Positions 23,283-35,929 of a DNA stretch of 64,000 bases are shown here, piece after piece. The position numbers and the translations under genes were made by a program. Each line of letters begins with the position of its first letter. Within the stretch, counting starts at the first letter, position 1. The notes beneath the pieces were generated by a model. It searched no databases. It saw only the letters and a list, made by a program, of their open reading frames with translations, and had not been told where the DNA came from. The stretch comes from Phascolomyces articulosus (lineage: Eukaryota; Mucoromycota; Mucoromycetes; Mucorales; Lichtheimiaceae), in NCBI GenBank assembly GCA_025677815.1, contig JAIXMP010000041.1:248001-312000 (forward strand), written 5' to 3'.

Positions 23283-24780
23283 TTGTTTGTTCGTGTAAGT
23301 TTCTTTTTTTTTCCATTTGCATAGTATTAAATACTGATTCATATATTTTATTATAGTGTTTCTCTTTCTTTTTTCTTTCTCTCTGTTTCTCTTTGCTTTC
23401 CGTTCGTTATGAACAAAAAAAAAACTCTAAAAAACCTACAAAAAAAACAAAAAACAAAAACATATATTTCATTACTTTTCTATATATATTATTGGTAAGT
23501 ACTTTAATCTTTTAGTTCATTCATTCATTGTTTAATTGCAATGCATAGAAACTAACACACTGTTCTTTAAAATAATTAGATCCTTTTATTTTGATACCCT
23601 TTTTTTAATACCCTTCTTATATACCTTTTTTTTACCCTTTTTTTATACCTCTTCTTTATACCTCTTATTTATACCATTCTTTATACCTCTTATTTATACC
23701 ATTCTTTATACCCATCTTTATTCCTTCAGTTTTGTTAGATACCCTTTATAGGTAAGCAATAATTCTGAAATGATTATTTCACGCTACAATATAGTATTCA
23801 CGGCAAGTTTACTCATCATTTCTTGTAGATTTTTTTGTTTGTTTTTTTAGATTTTGACATTTAGACATGGCTGTTGTGCCAGCAGCGGTAGGTTTACTAT
23901 CAGTAGATATTAATTATAAATCATGCACATTGTTTAATGTTGTTAATATACTAATAACTCTTTATCCATATTTAAACATATATCTTTATAGGTTCGTTTG
24001 CTCGACCTGATTCTTTGCCTCCGTTTTGTTTGAGTATTACTCCGCCATACTATGGGACAGATCATGTCAAGCCCGCTTTCAGGCTTTTTCCTTGCCTATA
24101 TTTCTGGAGAGTTGTTCTCCTGAAGTCAAAGTTATCTGTTTGGCCCAGCAGGCTAGCCGAGTAAACAACCTCTTTTGTGGGGGAATGGAAAGGAAACAGA
24201 AGAGAACAACATCAGCGGTTGTGGTTGTGGTGGTCGTGGTGATTATGGGTCGATCAACACGAGCAAAAAAAAAAAAAAAAATACAGGTACAACAAACAAA
24301 CAAAAAAAAAAAAACGAGGGAGAGAAAAAAGAAGAAAAAAAAACAAAATACACACATACACACATACACACAAAACAAATTTGAGCATAGCACCAAGGAA
24401 TGAAGTGAAAAAAAAGCATTTGACCTAGTAAGTTATATTACATTTATTTGTTATATTTATCAACACTACGACATATATCAAGAGATACTAATACCCTTTC
24501 ACGTATATTATACATTAGACTATGGGCAGATGAAACATAACAAAAAAAAATATATTGGGCAAACATTATATATTTGGGTCTATACAAATGACTCGGGCCG
24601 GTGTGTATGGTTAGGAGCCAATGAAGAGAGGTCGACCTGAAAAATTCGAAGCTATGGGTAACGAGGATCAACATTGACTTTTAAAGATACAGATCGACCT
24701 GTTTCATTTGTGTAGATTCATATATGTACTACTACATTCCTCTATATTATACAAAATACAATAATAATCAAAAAAATATT
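23283..24780. other. Low-complexity region, no firm gene
   Basis: Pyrimidine-rich tracts, including a 25-bp unit CTTTATACCTCTTATTTATA.. repeated from 23654, and A-rich purine tracts near 24267 and 24301. A GC-richer patch at 23990-24180 has the start-like exon MAVVPAA at 23868 upstream with a plausible intron between, but no recognisable product. Confidence 0.4.
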
Positions 24781-25240
24781 AGAACAAGGTAAATATAGGA
24801 TGAGAGTTTCAGAAATAATGGATGGATTACGCTTATTAGTTATATGAAATAGTATACTAATTTATATATCATCTATACCAATAGGAACTCTGTTTCCCTC
24901 TGAGCCTTTTATTTATATACAAAAACAAAACTTGCAAAAAAAAAGAACAAGGTAAATAGAATCAAGATATCTGAAATAACGGATGAAATATATAGTTATA
25001 TGAAATAATAAGCTAACTTTTATTTCACTTCATACCCGATAGGAACTATATTTCCCTCTGAGTCTTATGCAAACATATACAAACAGAAACAATCAAAAAC
25101 AAAAAATGATCAAGGCAAGATTAACTTTTCCATAATATAACGCGAAACGGTAGTTGTATGACGATGAAATGGTTTATCTAATTTGAATTTCATTTTATAT
25201 ATAATAGAAACAACATGTTTCCTCTGAATCATATTACAAA
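24781..25240. repeat. Degenerate 163-bp tandem repeat, three copies
   Basis: Copies begin at about 24781, 24944 and 25107. Each carries, in order, a (G)AACAAGGTAAAT-like start, a TCTGAAATAA-GGATG block, a TTATATGAAATA block and an end of TTTCCCTCTGAGTCTT type. The copies differ at many positions, so the array is old. No coding potential. Confidence 0.75.
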
Positions 25241-25579
25241 AAACCATATTCATAGATTGCTTGGTGTTATGCTCTTATTTTTTTTTACTAACTAACAAAT
25301 AATAATAAAAAACCTCTAATCTCCTCCCTCCTACATAAATATGTGTTTTATTTTTTTATTATTTGTTACTGATGTTTCTAAGTGTTTGTGTGCTTTAAAT
25401 CGATCATATCCTGTATTATCAATACCTTCTACAGCAAAAGGAATCTGTTCATATAGTATAATAATGATTTTTCAAAGTATTAAGAAATTCTGTCTGGTAA
25501 AACTTTTAAATACCACGCATGTTCAGATACATCTATGAATACCGGAATGTCGCGACTCTATATTATCAAAAGAATGTAA

Positions 25580-26158
25580 TTGGAAATAAGGATGCTACAT
25601 TATGCTTTTGGTTCTATCAAATCAATGAGCGAGGTTCGAATAAATCTCGTCATAATATGTGAATCTATAATTATAAGTAGAGAGTATCATGTTATGTGTT
25701 GTGATGAATGGTGGGTTTATCAATGTACCAATAACATCCAGGTGTATATGCCATGCAGACGTAACCCACGTTCCTACTTTCCAATTGACAAAATAAACGC
25801 TATTTTCTTTCTCCTAATGCACCAAAAATCAAAATGTACGTGCACAACATGGTCTTTTGACTTGTCATACTTAAAACGTGGTAGTAAGTGGAAAAACACA
25901 ATCATAACATCATTTTTCCTAAACTTGACACCACATGCATTAATAAAAAAAAAACAAACTTTAAATCGTTTAGGCGACGCACAGAACGTAGTACGAACAA
26001 GACGTAATGTCATGTATTACACGAAAAAGAGGGAAGAACAAATAGGCATTGAACATGTATTTATACACACGATATTCTTTCTCCAGATTTTTTTAATTTA
26101 TGCAATGGAACCCAACATGGTTAAAAGCAAATTGAACTCCAATTTTTTTTCTGTTTAA
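25580..26158 (+). other. Unrecognised 192-codon open frame
   Basis: A long open frame for such AT-rich DNA, but with odd composition (many Met, Cys, Ile), no signal peptide, no domain I recognise and no splice partners. The opposite strand is also open over 25774-26013, which suggests a locally stop-poor stretch. It may be a relic or chance; the function is not assigned. Confidence 0.2.
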
Positions 26159-27885
26159 TGCCATTTCAACTTCCGCCTTTTTTTTACCCCACTTTTATAA
26201 CATGCGTAACGATGTGATGATTACAATTTGCTTAAAATAAAGAGGAAGCCCGGCTTATTTAAGAATCCGCCCTAATGATTCACAACATCAGATAATCATT
26301 ATCTTTTGGGATTTGATGAAACATAAGATACATAAACTTGTCAAACAGTCTTTATGATATAGACAGAAATAGTATATGTATTATGTAGTAAGACCAAGTA
26401 AAGTTTTACTTATTTTACATTATTGCGTATGTCAAATATGATATATACGTAATGCTTTCCTTTCTCATCTTAATGTGTTTATGCACTTGTACCAATAGAT
26501 TTCTAAATGGCATATTGTTTGTCTTTTTGATGGGTAACTTTCTTTCCTATTTCGTAATAATGCATATCCATTGGTCATGGACGAGAATCTGGTTTTTACT
26601 TAAATTTAGAAACGTTCATATGAGATAACGGATAAACATTGTTAATCTATTGATATATGATAATGCTGAGTGCTATGTTATGGATGTAGAATTCATCCAA
26701 TGCCTTATTGTATAATAATAATAACTAAAACTGGGTATATAGTAGTAATATATAAAGAAGAAAGATGGATATATATATATATAAACAACCACTTTGCGCA
26801 TAGATAATATAGAGAGTCAAGATAGAGAAGTGTCCTGTAATTCGGTAACATGATAAATTAGAGGTACGTACGGACAGTAATACAGATAAACACTTTCTAC
26901 TTAGCTGAGTCATTGAATGACGATCTGAATGATTGGTTTATATTAAGAAATAATAAAAAAAGGTAATTATCCATCATTATTCTATCGTCTCATAATAGAG
27001 AGAGATCTTATTTTCTCCCCGCCCCCAACCCCAAGAAACAATGGATGTTATCTTGATCCCATTTCTATCGAGTAGAAAAAAAAACGTGGGGTAATAAACA
27101 ATCCATTCTCATTATTTTCCTTTCCGCTTTTCCCCTCAAAACGATTTGTTCCCCCCGACCCAATCTTCGATAATTCCGTAGTTATGGATATAAATGCGTG
27201 GTGATACAAAAAAAAGAGAGATCTTTCACATTTTTTTTAATTGACGGGTCCATGCATAAATTATAATATGATAGTAGCAATTGAAGTTTAAAAAAAGTTT
27301 AGTGTATCATGATGATAATGAATGTATTCATCATGGTTACGACTCATGATTTCTTTTTTCGGTTATTTACTTTTTTGGTTAAAAATCGGAATAAGATGAT
27401 ACTGGTTTATCAAAAACCTTATGCAAAGAAGTTATTATTAGCATGTTTATTATAATGAACAAAGAAAGAAAATAATAACAACAACGATGGATTAATCTGC
27501 AAGTAGATAATAATGTGTGGACGGACCACAAAATAAATAACACCGACTTTTTCATAAGGAGAGAGAAGAGGAGTAAATAGTTTAATCATGAAAGTAGAAT
27601 AATCTTATTATCAGTCTTTTTTTTTTTGAGAGTGAGATGATATTATAATACACCATAAAGAATATACAACAATTATCAATACATACGTATAGAGTAATTA
27701 TAGAATTAAAAATAGTAATAGTTCACGACCATGATACATTGCTGCTGTTGTTGTTATGAAGTTCATATATCTATTATATGATTGACATTGCTTGTTCCTT
27801 TAGTATTTAATGATGAGTTGTTGTTTCCGAATAATAACACAATCACTCTCATAAAGAAAAAAACACACGGATGATTTTGGACCCC

Positions 27886-27926
<41 letters not shown>

Positions 27927-28164
27927 GATGATCCCTGTTGGATAAATTTCCATTTTCATGTAACGATACACGCACGCACACATATTTCAAAATTATCAAC
28001 CACTTGTTGAAATGACGCTATTTAATTTATTATAAGAAATATAACCCAGCAACGGATTTTCTTCTTCGCGCGAAAGGGGGTGACTCGTAAAGAAGAGTGA
28101 GGAGGAGAAAAGAGGGAGGTTGAATGATTTATAATTAGAACCAAAAAAAAAAGTATACAAGGTT
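26159..28164. other. Intergenic, no gene seen
   Basis: AT-rich spacer between the relic-rich region and the next gene. It contains short homopolymers and the AAT microsatellite listed separately. Confidence 0.45.
27886..27925. repeat. (TAA)n microsatellite
   Basis: About 13 uninterrupted TAA units in intergenic DNA. Confidence 0.95.
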
Positions 28165-28815
28165 TTATGATGATGATTGAACAAGTTGTTGTGGATTGAT
28201 TTGGAAACGTGTACAAATGCCTTCAAATACCAACCATAGATCCCAATAACCATAGATGGTGGCCATCGTATAGATTTTCCGTGCAACCATGCGTAACTGT
28301 TCTTCTTGCCTATTTTGACATAATTCCATGGCTTGGATAGGTAGATGTTTTAATTGTTCTAGATCGAAACTTGGTATCATGGATTCATTCTTCTTTTCTA
28401 TAGAAGATGAAGAAGATGGCATTTGTGATATTTGAAATGTGAATTGATAATGTGGTTCTTGTTGTTTTTGTTGTTGTACCAAGAGTGGTAATAGTATCCC
28501 CACGTGTCTAGGGTGTAAAGGGATAATAGCATAACTATTATGAATATGAAGTGATTCATGTAACAATGCCATTAATTCTTTTTCTGCCATGCTGAGTGTT
28601 GAAGTAGATGGCATGGTAAGAATGAATTTAGCAATAGTTGGTAACATGGTATTGGGTAGTGAATCTGACGTAGCTGTTGTTGTTGTTGTTGTTGTTGGAC
28701 CAAATCCTACTATGGATAACACGGTGGTAGGAGAAAGTTCATATTGATTATTTGCATGAATAGAGGCTTCTATCGATACAGGTGTTGTTAAATACCCAAG
28801 GGAGAGTATTGGCAT
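28165..28815 (-). CDS. Hypothetical protein
   Basis: A single open frame of 216 residues starting MPILSLGYLTTPV. It looks coding: mixed composition, a Thr run (GPTTTTTTTAT), a Gln-rich LVQQQKQQEP segment and a helical C-terminal part with ARKIYTMATIYGYWDLWLVF. No signal peptide or membrane span. A tatatag acceptor-like site lies just upstream of the ATG, so one or more 5' exons may be missing, though no upstream coding sequence was found. It is divergent from the inhibitor-2 gene and shares its promoter region. I do not recognise the family. Confidence 0.55.
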   Translation of the reverse strand: MPILSLGYLTTPVSIEASIHANNQYELSPTTVLSIVGFGPTTTTTTTATSDSLPNTMLPTIAKFILTMPSTSTLSMAEKELMALLHESLHIHNSYAIIPLHPRHVGILLPLLVQQQKQQEPHYQFTFQISQMPSSSSSIEKKNESMIPSFDLEQLKHLPIQAMELCQNRQEEQLRMVARKIYTMATIYGYWDLWLVFEGICTRFQINPQQLVQSSS

Positions 28816-29123
28816 CACACTATATATATATTATTGACTACTTGAGGAGAAGTTTCTTTGTAATAACGTGTTTTTTTGTTGTGACCGTAATAAATATATG
28901 TAGTTACGGTCTATTGTCAAAATTATTATTGAATAAACAACAACAGAAAAGAAATTATTTTTTTTTCTAATACACACACGCACGCACACACCCAAACACG
29001 CACAAACAAAAAAAAAAAAGATTGACTCCGCAATAAAAAAAAAAGACACGTTATTATTGCCCCATTTTTTTTTTTTTACTTTTTATCAAATAGCAACGTT
29101 CTTTTTTTTTGCATAAAAACAAG
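28816..29123. promoter_or_regulatory. Shared divergent promoter region
   Basis: 308 bp separate the start codons of the minus-strand hypothetical gene and the plus-strand inhibitor-2 gene, so both promoters must lie here or overlap the genes. The DNA has T-rich tracts and a CACACGCACGCACAC run near 28973, but no TATA box I would commit to. Confidence 0.5.
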
Positions 29124-30280
29124 ATGAGTGACGAAAAAGCAAATAAACCCATCAAGGGTATTCTTAAAAGACCTAGTCAATCAGCCAATGATAGTGCTGA
29201 ATCACGGTAACTATTCTTTTAATAATATAAGAAAAACCAACTTTTTTTTTGTCTCTTTCTCCTTTTCTAAATATGAATAAACTAGAGGACTCAAGTGGGA
29301 CGAAGCTAATCTCGAGATGAACGAAGAACAAAAAGATTCTACAATGAAAATTGATGAACCTAAAACACCGTATATCCGATATGATCCAGAAACGGACCAA
29401 GTTCTTAACATGGGAGGTAAGCAACACGACAAAAGGATAAAATAAAGTTATCTCACTATTATTGACTAGTACTAGTGATCATAATGAATTTTAATATCAT
29501 ATATACTCAAATACTCTTTTTATTTCACCAATCATAATATAGATGTACCATTTAAGACTGCGCACGAGGAACCTGAAGATTTTTCACTGGATGCAGGGAA
29601 CGAGTCGGATCGATCGAGTTCATCTGGAAGCAACAAAAAGGGAAAGAGAGTCTATCTCAGCGATGACGATTGGGATTCTGATGGTGAACAACCAGAAGAA
29701 GATGATGAAGGTAAATTTCACGCGTTTCTATACCATTAATAGTAAAAAAAGGATGTCAAGCAAAAAAAAAAAGCCAACAAATTATTAACCTTTTTCTCTC
29801 CTTCCTCCTTTCTTATTATCATCATCGTTTATTATTACCATCATTATCATCATCATTACTATCCATATATCCTACTTACTTTATCTCTCTTCACCCCCCC
29901 TTTTTATTATTATTATTATTTATTACCATGATGTCGATATAATATCATACTTTACTCTTTGGATTGAACTCACACACACACACTTTTTATCTCCTCCCCC
30001 CCCCTTTTTTTCATCCTATATTACACACACATACACATTGAAACCTTGGGGGTGTGGGTGGGTTTGTTGATCTATGGAATATATAGCAAAGAAACATCAC
30101 GAGGAATTTGCAAAGAAACGGGCACAACATTATAATATGGGCAATGTACTTCGTCATAAAACGGATGATGAAGAAGAGGATGATGAGGATGAAGATGTTG
30201 TTATTACAACCAATAATAATAAGCAACCACCACCTGTACCACCAATACCACATCATCATTTGGATAAGATGGAAGAATAA
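29124..30280 (+). CDS. Protein phosphatase inhibitor 2 (Glc8/PPP1R2 family)
   Basis: Four exons, 29124-29206, 29286-29416, 29543-29710, 30087-30280, give 191 residues. The family signatures are in order: KGILKR at residues 11-16 (the SILK-like PP1 contact), RGLKWDE at about 28-34, [10 protein letters not shown], and the C-terminal [15 protein letters not shown] helix, which corresponds to the KxHY region that occupies the PP1 active site. An acidic, Ser-rich stretch ([19 protein letters not shown]) lies between. Inhibitor 2 binds and regulates the catalytic subunit of protein phosphatase 1 in nucleus and cytoplasm. The last intron is long for this window (376 nt) and full of microsatellites. 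The tail ends in a poly-Pro and His segment. Confidence 0.93.
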
Positions 30281-32186
30281 AAAGAGGACCCTTTTTTGTG
30301 TAATACATTTATTATTATTATTATTATTATTATTAGGTCGTAGTAGTATAGTAGTTATATATTAGTCTTAGTCTAGTTAGTGATTTAGCAGTGATCAATC
30401 AAAAAAAAGCTGAGCTTTCTTTATTATTAGTATTAATAGTTGGTTATTATTATGAACTAAAAAAACATATGAGAAAAGGGAACCCCTATTTTTCTTTTTA
30501 TTATCATTATCATTAGCATTATTTTTTTTTTTAAAAAAAAAGACTTCTTTTTTCTATTGTTTGTTATATGTTGGATATGAAAAAAAAGTAAATGTGTATG
30601 TATGTACGTATGTATGTAAATATGTATGGATAGATACAAACTGTCTGGTCAATGGCTATTCTTGGTAATTGATGGTTTATGGTTTTGCGGGCTTGAAGCG
30701 GAGTGATATTTGTTGCACAGCATGAAGTGACGAATTCATGGTTGTTGTTTTTGTGCGTGTGTATGTGGAAAATAAAATGAATTCGATGATAGAAATAAAT
30801 GCAACCGCACGTGTAACGTTACTTACTGACGTGTCAAGGTTGATTCCTGAAAAAAATGAAGAATAACTCGAGTCAATCGTATGCAGGTTCTTGGTTTTTT
30901 TTTTTTTTGGGGATCGACACTATTTTTTTTTATAATTAGAATAATATTCTCACAGATAAATTATATATAAAAAAAAAAGTAGATTTGGATAGAATAGTAG
31001 TTAGTTGTAGTAGCAGTAGTAAATCATAAAAAGAAGTTTTTTTTTTAGTATGTATTAAGATTGCTCAAAGACTAAAGTTTTATTTTCTTTATGTTCATCC
31101 CTCCTCGTTTTGGATAAGATGATGATGGTTGATTATTATTATTAGTATATGGATGATGAATGATGAAGGATAATGATGATTTATTATATATATATGTATA
31201 AATTTATATATAAATTTTTTACTCCTATTCAACACACATTTTATTCTTTCTCTCTCTGTTAAACCCGGAAAGCAAATGAGTAGTCGGGATCGACAAGTGA
31301 AATAAAAAAAACTAGGATAATCTCTATTTTTACACAGAATGCACGAGTCTAACTATTTAACTACTTTTTCTTATATGTTGCATAATTGTAATAATAATCA
31401 TGATAATAGTAGTAATAGATAAATGGAACTGAAATTAAAAAAAAAAGTTAGAAATTTTTTGATTATAATAATAATAATAAAAAAGCCCTTTGGGATTGGA
31501 TGCATAATAGAAAAAAATAAAAAAATAAAAAACCGCAAATTATATTATTGACATTAGGGAGACTGCGAGTTGATTGAAAGAAGGCCATGGACAGCTTCCT
31601 TTTCAAGAACGTTTGCTAAGTAAAAGAAAAAAAAAGAGCAGCCAGTTTCTTTATAACATTTTGACCTCGTGTTGCCACTACCTTTTTCTTTTTTTCCCGA
31701 CGAAACGAAACTTGCTTTATTTGTTAATGTATGCGAGTTCTTTTTTGTATGATACATGATTATTATTATGCTTCTCTTATTAGAAAGATGATTATGATGA
31801 TGATGTGGATCCTTTTTTCTATTTATTAGACGAATCATTATTATTATTAGTATTAAACTATTATAATAATTATTATTATTATTGTTATTATTACTATTAT
31901 TATATTTTATTCTGTATAAACACACACACTCTCTCTCTTTTCTTACGTTCTAAATTGGACTTTGCTCCTTGTTGACAGCTTTTTTTTTTTTGCCTTTTAC
32001 TTTTTTCCCTTAAATACCCCAATCTTTTTTGTTTGCTCGTCCTTTTTTTTTTTTGTGTCTTTCTTTTCTTTGTTACTTCTTTTTATTAATACAACAAAAG
32101 AGAAAATCGTTTTTTTATTCCCCAATTTACTTTTATTCTTCTTTTTTTTTTTTTGATCAACAACAATAGCAATAACAACAACAACA
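30281..32186. other. Intergenic, no gene seen
   Basis: Rich in ATT/TAA microsatellites and T-runs. Its last 250 bases are strongly T-rich and probably serve as promoter and leader of the zinc-finger gene. Minus-strand frames here are poly-Asn, poly-His artefacts. Confidence 0.5.
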
Positions 32187-33546
32187 ATGTCATCTCCTTG
32201 TGTACAACCTTTTACAACAGATGCACAGAACAGTATCTTACGTTTTGTCAATCCAAATTCTCTTTCTTCATCCCCTCCCATGCTTGTCAAAAAAGAATCT
32301 GAACGTCGTTTCAGTTATACAGATTTATTGTCGGATCATCCATTGTCATCTCCTTCCAATGCTAGTAGTACAGAAGATTATAGTGCTGGCAGTACAACTT
32401 CTTCTTCTTCATCATCTACAGGTGGTAATGATTATGCAACGACAACGGGTACTACAACCACTGGTATTCCTTCATCTTCTGAACCTTTGTTAATGGATCC
32501 AAGTATTAGTATGGCTGCCATGATGCCTTCTGTTTCTGCTGCCTTTTTACAACCCATGTATCATCAACAACAACCACAACATCGTCATTCCATTGCAGCT
32601 CCTCAACCAGCTCCTTTTGGTCTTTATGATAATGGGCCTATTTCAAGACATCATTCTTTCAGTCATCATCCTTTTGAAGAACCTAATATGTTTGCTCAAT
32701 TGTGTACAAGTCGTCCTTTAATGAATAAACAAGATCCTATGGCTCATCCTCATCATCATGGATCTGCTTCTTCATCACCTTTTTATGCATTCCCCCCACC
32801 TCCACCGGGAGTTGCATTTGCTCCACCCCCACCTACATCAACACCACATCATCCTCATAGCATGGCATCTGTTGCTAATAATGCTCATACTAATAACACA
32901 ACAACAAACAATCATCCTATGTCTTCACCTCCTACTACTACTAATACAACAACTACTTCTACTACTGGTAATACCCGACGAAATTCGAATGCTACTGGTA
33001 CTAAAGGTGTCAAAACACCTAGATCCCGAGGTCGACGCGTTTCCAATGTTCCTAGTAACAATGGTGCTCGTATGTTTACATGCAAGGCTGAAGGATGTGG
33101 TAAAGTCTTTAAACGATCTGAACATTTAAAACGACATATTCGATCTATTCATACACTTGAAAAACGTAAGTTACAAAACAATTTTGTTTCCATTATTTCT
33201 ACAAACAAAAACAAAATCAAAACTTAAATATCTAATTCGGGTCTTATTTAAATTTTTAGCATTTGAATGCCCTTATCAAAGTTGTAACAAACGATTTTCT
33301 CGATCCGATAACCTTAACCAACACATTCGTATTCACCGTCATAGTACAAGTAGTGCAAGTGGTGGAAATAATAAGGAATCATCTAAACAACAACAATCTA
33401 CTACTACTTCTACACGTCCATCTACCACTACTACAACTACAGCTACTTCAACATCTACTATTACATCACCACAAAGTTGTGTCCATCCTTCATCTACTGC
33501 TACTACAACTACAAGTCAACCTTTCTTTGTTCAAAATTATATATGA
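32187..33546 (+). CDS. Msn2/4-like C2H2 zinc-finger transcription factor
   Basis: Two exons, 32187-33165 and 33260-33546, about 421 residues. Residues 1-295 are low-complexity (Ser, Thr, His, Pro, Asn), as in activation domains. Two tandem C2H2 fingers follow: CKAEGCGKVFKRSEHLKRH (finger 1, ending IRSIH) and CPYQSCNKRFSRSDNLNQH (finger 2, ending IRIH), joined by a TLEKPFE linker that the single intron splits. The RSEHLKRH and RSDNLNQH recognition helices are those of the Msn2/Msn4/Seb1 group, which bind the AGGGG stress-response element. The Thr/Ser tail after the fingers has no known domain. A basic KTPRSRGRR segment just before finger 1 could serve nuclear import. Expected role: nuclear regulator of stress genes. 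Confidence 0.85.
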
Positions 33547-34328
33547 TCCAATTTTTCTATTATCTCTTTTTAAAATATATATATATTTTTCATCTTTCAA
33601 AAATTTTTTTATTGCCTTCTCTATTTCCAATATACAAATGTCCTCTCTCCCCCTTTTGATTATTACTATTATCATTTTTACTTTATATACCTTTTACACA
33701 AAAACAATCAAACACACACACATACAAACGCACGCACACACACACAATTTCTCATTTTTATTATTTCATTATTACTATTATTTTTTTTTACAAAACCTCT
33801 CTATAATTTTCATCTCACCTAGCATTTTTTTACTTCTTTAACGTCTTTTTTTTTTATTTTAATTAATTCTCTTCTTCTTTTTAAATAATCTTTTTTTTTT
33901 CTCTCGTGTGATGATATGTAATAAGCAACACCCCCCAGCATTTTTTCTTTTCTATAAGGCAGCAATTCATACTTCTTCTTCTCACCCTCACCCCCCCCTT
34001 TTTTTATTAGTATAAAAAGAAAACCCACCAGTACAATTTGAACATTAATATTGATTATTAAGGTTCAAACAATTGGAGAGGTTTTATTCACAAAAAAAAA
34101 CATAACATAGTTTCTTATGAGCTTTCATTCTATTTTTTTCATTTATCTTTCTTGTAAAAAAGAAAGCGATTTTTTTTATTAAAAAAAATATAATATTATT
34201 CATCAAACAAATAATAATAATAAAAAATTATTAAATATTAAAAAAAAAAATTCTCTCTGACTTTATTTTTTTTTTTTGCATAAAATACTTTTTTTTTTTT
34301 TGTATTATCATAACAATAAAAAATAAAT
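33547..34328. other. Intergenic, no gene seen
   Basis: T- and A-run-rich spacer between the zinc-finger and RlmN genes. The last 100 bases before the ATG are long T-runs, a probable core promoter. Confidence 0.45.
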
Positions 34329-35929
34329 ATGAGTCTTCATGTCGCCAAGAAAAACTTGATTGGACTTACTTTGGAACAAATTCAGCTTGAAGTACAAAAC
34401 ATACCAACAGCAAAAAAATATACAGCATTACAATTATGGCAACAAATGTATCGTCATGGCAATACTTCATTTCAAACCATGACGAACCTATCAAAACCTC
34501 TTCGAGATCATTTACATCAATATTATAGAGTTGATTATGGTCATGTACAATTGGATCAAACTTCAGTAGACGGAACACGGAAATGGTTGGTTGGATTTAA
34601 CGATCCAAGAGCTGTGGTAGAATCTGTCTTGATTCCAGAACTGAAACGTCATACCCTTTGTGTTTCTTCTCAAATTGGTTGTTCTTTACGTTGTAGTTTT
34701 TGTCACACAGGTAAAAAACAAACAAACAAACATCTTATTATTAGTTATTTATCATTTATTCAACTCATGTCAATGGACCCAAAAAAAAAAAAAAAAAAAA
34801 CCAGGAACACAAAAATTATTAAGGAACTTGACAGCAGGTGAAATTGTTGGTCAAGTCATGTTGGCAGCTCATGGTGTCCATCAATTTGATTCACCTCATA
34901 TCCATAATAAAAAGAAAGCTTTATCTCATATGGTATTTATGGGTCAAGGTGAACCTCTTTATAATCCTCGTAATGTATTTCAAGCGATTCAAGTATTGAC
35001 GGATCCTCAAGGATTACAATGGCCAAAACAAAAAATCACAGTATCTACTTCAGGTGTCGTTCCATTAATCCCCAAGATTTCAGAATTAGGTGTCTCATTA
35101 GCTATTTCACTTCATGCAACTAGAAATTCACTTCGTGATGTGCTTGTACCACTTAACAAAACATTTTCATTGGAGACTTTAATGGATGCTTGTATGCAAT
35201 ATGCAAAACAATCTAGTGGTCAACGTATCACTTTTGAGTAACGTATTGTTCTTATTTTTATGCATTATGATCATCCACATCCATCAACTTATCAAAAAAA
35301 AAACTTGTTTCTCATCACTATTTTTTAGATACGTCATGTTAGATGGAGTCAACGATTCTCTAGGTGAAGCTCGAGATCTTGTGAAACTTTTAAAACAGTT
35401 ACCAGCTCATGTCAATCTCATGTAAGTGATAATAATAATAAAAGAGTTCGTTTTAAAATGAAAATAAAAAAAATAGGGGTGGGAGAAATAAATTAAGGGA
35501 TCTTCCGGTTTCTCCATCATTTTAACTGATTCAAGTAATAATTCATATTTTGTCTATAAATAAAAAAAATATGAATAATAGACCATTTAATCCATGGCCT
35601 GGAAGTGATTATAAAACATCAAAACCAGAACAAGTCGAAAAGTTTCTTGAAACGGTCCAGAAAGGTGGTGTTCATTGTACTATAAGAAGACCTAGGGGTC
35701 AAGGTAAAATAATAATAATAATTTTTTTTAAATGAATTGCATTTTATACCTTCTTTATTACTATTATCATTATGTGTATGTTAATCACTTTATCTATATG
35801 ATTATGATTATTTAAACTGACCCTGGAATTATTATATTAATTGCATATGATATAGATATCTTAGCAGCTTGTGGTCAATTACGAAGTAGTGAAGAAAGAA
35901 AAAAAGCAGCATTATCAGCATCAGCATAA
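34329..35929 (+). CDS. rlmN-like: RlmN-type radical SAM rRNA methyltransferase
   Basis: Five exons, 34329-34710, 34805-35237, 35329-35421, 35582-35703, 35856-35929, give 367 residues, close to the bacterial enzyme (about 384). The radical SAM cluster motif CxxxCxxC is C118-SLR-C122-SF-C125. The methyl-carrying cysteine of RlmN/Cfr corresponds to C349 in DILAACGQL, and the second catalytic cysteine to C111 in TLCVSSQIG. Other family blocks present are [45 protein letters not shown] and [11 protein letters not shown]. In bacteria RlmN methylates C2 of A2503 in 23S rRNA and A37 of some tRNAs. In a fungus the substrate is probably organellar rRNA or tRNA (inference); no clear mitochondrial presequence is visible at this start. 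All active-site residues are intact. Confidence 0.93.

Noticed and set aside
25616..25660. GAGGTTCGAATAAATCTC as a tRNA T-arm
   Set aside because: No acceptor stem, D-arm or anticodon arm can be built around it.
31554..31925. Minus-strand frame rich in Asn and His
   Set aside because: Translation of ATT/ATG microsatellites, not a gene.
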